From: JAHJQT01 sp964494655
GTDB taxonomy: Bacteria > Patescibacteriota > Minisyncoccia > Portnoybacterales > UBA2143
Assembly (NCBI GenBank): GCA_964494655.1
Contig: CAZBRM010000019.1
Coordinates: 1-9,052, forward strand
Direction: 5' to 3'
Length of the DNA stretch: 9,052 nt
Every line of letters begins with the position of its first letter. The stretch's first letter is position 1. The translations under genes were made by a program, and so were the position numbers. The notes below the pieces were generated by a model, which searched no databases, had not been told where the DNA came from, and was given only the letters and a program-made list of their open reading frames with translations. Positions 6,299 to 9,052 of this stretch are shown here, piece after piece.

Positions 6299-7324
6299 TT
6301 ATTTTAAGTATTTCTCAATATTCTCCAAATGTTCTTCATAGGTCTCAGCGCAATGAATGTTTCTGTCATTGTCATGAAGGTAATAAAAACATTTTGTTTC
6401 AGTTGGATTTAAAACTGCCTCAATAGCGTCAATCCCAGGATTGGCAATTGGATGTGGCGGGAGTCCTTTATAAAGATAAGTATTATATCCCGAATCAATT
6501 TGTTTATCTGCGATAGAAATCGGAGACCACCAACCATTGCCAGTGTCTCCTCGCGCATACTGAAGCGTAGCGTCAATTTCTAATTTCATATCATTAAGCA
6601 AACGATTCCAGATAATACCGGCAATCAGAGGCATATCGTCTTTTCCAGCCGCTTCTCTCTGAATAATTGAAGCGATTTTCAAAGCCGTTGTCCATTTGAT
6701 ATTTTCTTGAACAAATTTATTGGAATAAGGCGCAAATTTTTCATTGAATTTATTGATAAATCTTTGGGCAATTTCAAGTCCGGTTTCATTTACTGGAATA
6801 AGATATGTCTCGGGAAAATAGACGCCTTCAAGATAATCATATTTCATGGCTGTGTATTTAGTAACCCAATCACTTTTTTCCTGCTCATTCCAACCTAATG
6901 TTTGAGCTAGAATTTCAGCAATTTGCTCTTTTCTTAATCCTTCAGGAATAATAACCCATTTCATATATGGGCCCTTTTTAAATACCTTGGCAATCTGCCA
7001 GACATTCATTGATTTGGAAATCTTATAAGCGCCGGATGAAATACAGTCAACGCAGACCGAATTTATTCCTTTTAATCCGAGAAGAGCTATATAGAAAGCT
7101 TTTTCGTTTTTAATGAATCCCTGATTTTTTAATTGTTCTCCCACTTCTCTTGAATCGTCATTGCCAACAGTGATTGTAAACTGCTCCAGCTCTGCCTTAC
7201 TTTGCGTAGCGCTAAAAAAAGATGTGTAAATAAACGCTATAATAACAAAAAAAGCGATTACAATCACTCCTATAATAAATAAAGATTTAGCAAATTTAGT
7301 TTTAAGAACTAATGATTTATTCAT
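6299..7324 (-). CDS. mltG: Endolytic murein transglycosylase MltG (YceG-like)
   Basis: MltG is an inner-membrane lytic transglycosylase that cuts nascent glycan strands in peptidoglycan and so sets chain length. This 341-residue copy matches the usual length. A basic N-terminus (MNKSLVLKTKFAK) precedes one membrane span (about 13-37). A LysM-like subdomain (about 48-118) is followed by the catalytic YceG domain. Family blocks are visible: IIPEG (125-129), LEGVYFPETY (165-174), ASIIQREA with catalytic Glu224 (218-225), LEIDATLQYA, and GLPPHPIANPG (287-297). The C-terminal block (KCFYYLHDNDRN, then LENIEKYLK) is conserved in spirit. Two cysteine pairs, C91/C94 and C312/C325, are unusual and could form disulfides or bind metal. 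GC content is clearly higher than in the AT-rich genes from 121 to 6237. Its start overlaps by eight bases the end of a possible 51-codon ORF. No Shine-Dalgarno site is seen. Confidence 0.95.
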   Translation of the reverse strand: MNKSLVLKTKFAKSLFIIGVIVIAFFVIIAFIYTSFFSATQSKAELEQFTITVGNDDSREVGEQLKNQGFIKNEKAFYIALLGLKGINSVCVDCISSGAYKISKSMNVWQIAKVFKKGPYMKWVIIPEGLRKEQIAEILAQTLGWNEQEKSDWVTKYTAMKYDYLEGVYFPETYLIPVNETGLEIAQRFINKFNEKFAPYSNKFVQENIKWTTALKIASIIQREAAGKDDMPLIAGIIWNRLLNDMKLEIDATLQYARGDTGNGWWSPISIADKQIDSGYNTYLYKGLPPHPIANPGIDAIEAVLNPTETKCFYYLHDNDRNIHCAETYEEHLENIEKYLK

Positions 7325-7472
7325 AAAAGTTTACACTGAGCTCGTGAATGACCGTGGCTGAATTTCGCGATCTCAAAACCAAGGGGTGTTCACAGTAATA
7401 GCACATAAGTGCAAAATCCCCTTTATTATTCATTCTACCATTTTTGTTGACTTTTACAACTATATCAAGCAT
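7317..7472 (-). CDS. Possible small ORF overlapping the mltG start (uncertain)
   Basis: Almost the whole spacer upstream of mltG is open in one minus-strand frame. From the ATG at 7472 it would encode 51 residues, ending at a TAA that overlaps the mltG ATG by eight bases (ATGAATAA). The predicted peptide runs MLDIVVKVNKNGRMNNKG at its start and ends in NSATVIHELSVNFYE. It has Cys24, Cys27, His29 and His43, a spacing that could suit a small metal site. Against it being a gene: there is no Shine-Dalgarno site, I recognise no family, and it coincides with a GC-rich intergenic block carrying one of the short dispersed repeats. It may therefore be a non-coding element that happens to be open. An internal ATG at 7433 would give 38 residues. 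Confidence 0.28.
   Translation of the reverse strand: MLDIVVKVNKNGRMNNKGDFALMCYYCEHPLVLRSRNSATVIHELSVNFYE
7386..7410 (+). repeat. Dispersed short repeat, TAGCACATAAGT unit, copy 2
   Basis: GTGTTCAC, a short middle, then TAGCACATAAGT, the last 12 bases being identical to the copy at 5595-5606 in the same orientation. Here the unit sits in a structured region: GCACATAAGTGC (7401-7412) is a perfect four-base stem with an ATAA loop, inside a wider AAGGGG/CCCCTT stem. The two copies bracket the HAD and mltG genes. Confidence 0.4.
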
Positions 7473-7486
7473 GATAATAGACAAGG

Positions 7487-7504
7487 AGGGCGAAAAGCCC
7501 TTTT
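7487..7504 (+). terminator. Weak terminator-like hairpin upstream of the PurM-like gene
   Basis: AGGGC (7487-7491) and GCCCT (7497-7501) form a short stem around GAAAA, followed by TTT. The T tract is on the plus strand, so it would act on a transcript running toward the PurM-like gene. No plus-strand gene ends before it. It could be an attenuator, the end of a small RNA, or chance; the T run is short. Confidence 0.3.
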
Positions 7505-7555
7505 AAAATTGAATAATTTTAGATAAAGATAGAATTTAAAAACCCTTAGAATACG

Positions 7556-7563
7556 AAGGAGGT
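7556..7563 (+). promoter_or_regulatory. Strong Shine-Dalgarno site of the PurM-like gene
   Basis: AAGGAGGT lies seven bases before the ATG at 7571, an almost ideal ribosome-binding site that fixes the start. It is notable because none of the complete minus-strand genes in the window has a comparable motif. Confidence 0.9.
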
Positions 7564-7570
7564 ATTAGTT

Positions 7571-8806
7571 ATGAACGACTTGTACAAGCAGGAAATCATT
7601 GACCCAGGAGACAGGGCCTCGGAAATGGCCAAAGAAATCTGTTTTCAAAGCCACAAAAATTGCCAAGCCATTCACATTATCCCCCATCAACCAAACAATT
7701 TTCGTGGTCCAATTGGATTCATCTGGAAAAACCATGTTCTGGGACAAATGCTGAATTACCGGATTGATCAGGAAACCGATAAGATCATTTCCTGGACCAT
7801 GGCCGAAGAAGTTGAAAACGACGGCGCTGGTGGCAAACCTCAATTTTTTACTCTTGTTGGCACACCAGAGGTCTTTCGCGGACTCGGCTGGGAAATTATC
7901 GCTATGACCGCCGATGATTTCGCCCGTTCTGGCAGATTCCCGGCAGTTATCGACAATGAGATACAAGCCAAACGTATTACTCACAAAAGCTTTCCTCTTT
8001 TCCAAGCAATGATGGAGGGGTATAGAAAAGCACTCAATCAAACCAATCTAGTCAATATTACCGGTGAAGTCGCTATTATGAAGCACAGTATCACCGCATT
8101 CTGTGATATCAACCCTAATGAACAACTGGTTTTAACCTGGGGTGCTTCGTGTATCGGACTCGCCCATCGCGATCTGCTTATCGACGGTTCCAAAATCAAG
8201 CCGGGAATGCCGATTGTCGGATTCTGGGAGCCGGGTTACCGATGCAACGGCGGAACATTTTTCACTAATCTGCTTTTGGAAAAATTCGGGCCGGATATTA
8301 AAGACATCATGAATAATCCCGAAGCCATGAAATTTGTTGGAAAACTAACCATTCCTTCGCGGAGCTACGCCAAAACCATTTGCCGAATTATTGGCTGGCG
8401 CCCGGATGGAAGTATTGGTGAACCTCTGGCAAAAATCGCTGGAATTGCCCATATTACCGGTGGAGGTATTTGGGGTAAATTCAAAGAAATTCTTCCGGAA
8501 GGGGTGGGCGCAAAATTAGATTCCATGCCTAAACCAGCTGAAGTTCTTCTTCAAGCCCAAGAATTGTCATGGGATACCAAATTACGCCTGACTGATTATC
8601 AGGCCCACGGTACCCTTCATGGCGGATGCGGAATGTTAGTGATTCTTGAAGGAAACAATAACACCGGTGCAATTATTCAAAAAATAAACGAAGCTGGTAT
8701 TAAATGCCAATTTGTTGGATACACAATTGAATCACCCAAACAAGAAGTCATTATTCACTCCAGATTCGCCGAAGGAAAAGTTCTTTCATCTGAAAAACCG
8801 GAATAG
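7571..8806 (+). CDS. PurM/AIR synthase superfamily protein (phosphoribosylformylglycinamidine cyclo-ligase-like)
   Basis: This 411-residue protein aligns along its length with PurM, which closes FGAM to AIR with ATP in purine synthesis. Matching blocks in order are RGPIGF (45-50, for the PurM GG-GGFGA loop), NDGAGGKP (83-90, for TDGVGTKL), MTADDFARSGRFP (112-124, for the MCVNDLVVQGAEP region), ITGEVAIM (163-170, for GGETAEMP), LLIDGSKIKPGMPIVGF (202-218), CNGG (225-228, for the SNGY loop), IPSRSYAKTI (261-270), HITGGGIWGKF (294-304) and HGGCGM (350-355, for FNMGVGM). Several family residues differ (for example R224 where PurM has His, and G302 where PurM usually has Glu). It is also longer than the roughly 345 residues of typical PurM. 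A paralogue with another ATP-dependent role is therefore as likely as true PurM. No other purine gene is nearby. It is the most GC-rich gene here, on the opposite strand, with its own ribosome-binding site and terminator, which could indicate acquisition by transfer. Confidence 0.85.
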   Translation: MNDLYKQEIIDPGDRASEMAKEICFQSHKNCQAIHIIPHQPNNFRGPIGFIWKNHVLGQMLNYRIDQETDKIISWTMAEEVENDGAGGKPQFFTLVGTPEVFRGLGWEIIAMTADDFARSGRFPAVIDNEIQAKRITHKSFPLFQAMMEGYRKALNQTNLVNITGEVAIMKHSITAFCDINPNEQLVLTWGASCIGLAHRDLLIDGSKIKPGMPIVGFWEPGYRCNGGTFFTNLLLEKFGPDIKDIMNNPEAMKFVGKLTIPSRSYAKTICRIIGWRPDGSIGEPLAKIAGIAHITGGGIWGKFKEILPEGVGAKLDSMPKPAEVLLQAQELSWDTKLRLTDYQAHGTLHGGCGMLVILEGNNNTGAIIQKINEAGIKCQFVGYTIESPKQEVIIHSRFAEGKVLSSEKPE

Positions 8807-8829
8807 ATTCCGGAACGCAAACTTAAACA

Positions 8830-8862
8830 AAAAAGGAAGAGCGATAATCGCCCTTCCTTTTT
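8830..8862 (+). terminator. Intrinsic terminator of the PurM-like gene
   Basis: A 15-base stem with a single A-C mismatch (8830-8844 with 8848-8862) and a three-base loop contains GGAAG and GCGA paired with TCGC and CTTCC. It ends in TTTTT. It lies 23 bases after the stop codon at 8806. A-rich DNA on the other side could let it also act on the minus strand, for the convergent gene ending at 8962. Confidence 0.9.
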
Positions 8863-8878
8863 AATTTCATCAATTCTT

Positions 8879-8892
8879 ACGCACTGCGGTCC
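8879..8892 (-). repeat. Dispersed GC-rich repeat, GACCGSRGTGCGT unit, copy C
   Basis: On the minus strand GGACCGCAGTGCGTAAGAATT runs down from 8892. It shares GGACCGC-GTGCGTAA with copy B (one difference) and the trailing TAAGAAT with copy A. It lies in a block of about 60% GC (8880-8935) between the PurM-like terminator and the end of the minus-strand gene at 8962. As with copies A and B, it is downstream of a minus-strand stop codon. Confidence 0.5.
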
Positions 8893-8961
8893 CTTGAACC
8901 GCTGCTGACGTTGGCTGTGTTCTCCGGCCTAGAAACGATTACTACTAAGCATTATAAGGCA

Positions 8962-9052
8962 TTACTGCACACTTTCTGCAATACGATTAATTAATAGATC
9001 CAAGTCAAAAATCTGGCGTTCCTGTTCACATTCTGTCTTTTGCGGATCATCA
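8962..9052 (-). CDS. 3' end of an unidentified gene (partial at window edge)
   Basis: A minus-strand frame is open from the window edge to a TAA at 8962-8964 and encodes the last 29 residues of a protein. These begin DDPQKTECEQERQIFDLD and end LLINRIAESVQ. The composition (acidic and polar, with a plausible amphipathic helix at the end) and mixed codon use look like real coding sequence, but too little is present to name a family. It converges on the PurM-like gene, and no terminator is seen between its stop and the GC-rich repeat block. Confidence 0.5.
   Translation of the reverse strand, partial: DDPQKTECEQERQIFDLDLLINRIAESVQ

Larger units (their letters stand above)
7325..7570. other. Divergent intergenic region between mltG and the PurM-like gene
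   Basis: These 246 bases separate divergent genes and must hold control elements for at least one of them. The half next to mltG (7330-7395) is near 50% GC; the half next to the PurM-like gene is AT-rich. Visible pieces are an AAGGGG/CCCCTT stem (7381-7386 with 7418-7423) enclosing a GCAC-ATAA-GTGC hairpin (7401-7412), a GGGC hairpin followed by T's (7487-7504), and an AT-rich palindrome TAAAATT-GAAT-AATTTTA (7504-7521). A plus-strand TTGACT (7447-7452) is 20 bases from GATAAT (7473-7478), too far for a normal promoter. TTGAAT (7509-7514) with TAGAAT (7530-7535) is at 15 bases. Neither promoter is convincing. Confidence 0.4.

Noticed and set aside
6184..6426. Plus-strand frame of 80 codons over the HAD-mltG junction
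   Set aside because: It is antisense to both genes, with no ribosome-binding site and no recognisable domain.
6707..6898. Plus-strand frame of 63 codons inside mltG
   Set aside because: It is antisense to the MltG catalytic region and has no independent support.
7565..8041. A 158-codon minus-strand frame opposite the PurM-like gene
   Set aside because: It is the antisense shadow of a well-supported gene with a strong ribosome-binding site and family motifs. Its translation resembles no protein family and it has no start signals.
1..9052. CRISPR array, transposase, phage or toxin-antitoxin system
   Set aside because: No regularly spaced repeats, terminal inverted repeats with a transposase, or recognisable defence proteins were found. 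The repeats present are only two or three scattered short copies.
1..9052. Alternative genetic code with TGA as glycine
   Set aside because: TGA ends the GT2 and GT4 genes in sensible positions, and no supported gene contains an internal TGA.

Overview
The window looks like a bacterial chromosome fragment, most likely from a Patescibacteria/CPR-type organism. Supporting signs are the very AT-rich coding DNA in the left two thirds, a secreted protein with a DUF5667-like region, a surface protein ending in three repeats with a shared 'HIPS' core, and an orphan PurM-like gene. TGA is used as a normal stop (both glycosyltransferase genes end in it), so this is not a TGA-recoded lineage. The taxonomic call is inference from gene content.

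Layout, left to right. A minus-strand tRNA-Asn(GUU) sits at the left edge. Upstream of it lies a tightly overlapping minus-strand trio (2854 down to 121): a secreted coiled-coil protein, a GT2 glycosyltransferase and a GT4 glycosyltransferase. They are joined by TAATG and ATGA stop/start overlaps and probably act in building surface glycans or glycosylating surface proteins. Next come the universal GTPase-fold ATPase YchF (4004 down to 2970) and, behind a strong hairpin terminator, a stand-alone exported protein with FN3, DUF4215-like and 'HIPS' repeat domains (5498 down to 4101). Then follow a HAD-family phosphatase (6237 down to 5629) and the murein endolytic transglycosylase MltG (7324 down to 6299). 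A divergent plus-strand gene (7571-8806) encodes a PurM/AIR-synthase superfamily protein and has its own terminator. At the right edge is the last part of a minus-strand gene of unknown function (stop at 8962).

The general theme is cell envelope (two glycosyltransferases, two exported proteins, MltG) plus housekeeping (tRNA, YchF, HAD phosphatase, PurM-like).

The most unusual signal is in the spacers right of about 5575. The gap at 2855-2969 is far more AT-rich than the genes, as expected, but the gaps at about 5579-5610, 6250-6298, 7330-7500 and 8880-8940 contain GC-rich blocks, richer than the AT-rich genes beside them, and they share short words. Three copies of a GACCGSRGTGCGT-like word and two copies of a TAGCACATAAGT-containing unit are present. 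Base composition also steps up at about 6240-6300, and only the PurM-like gene has a textbook Shine-Dalgarno site. This fits a family of dispersed intergenic elements, local horizontal transfer, or an assembly join; the sequence alone cannot decide. I saw no CRISPR array, insertion sequence, phage gene or recognisable defence system.
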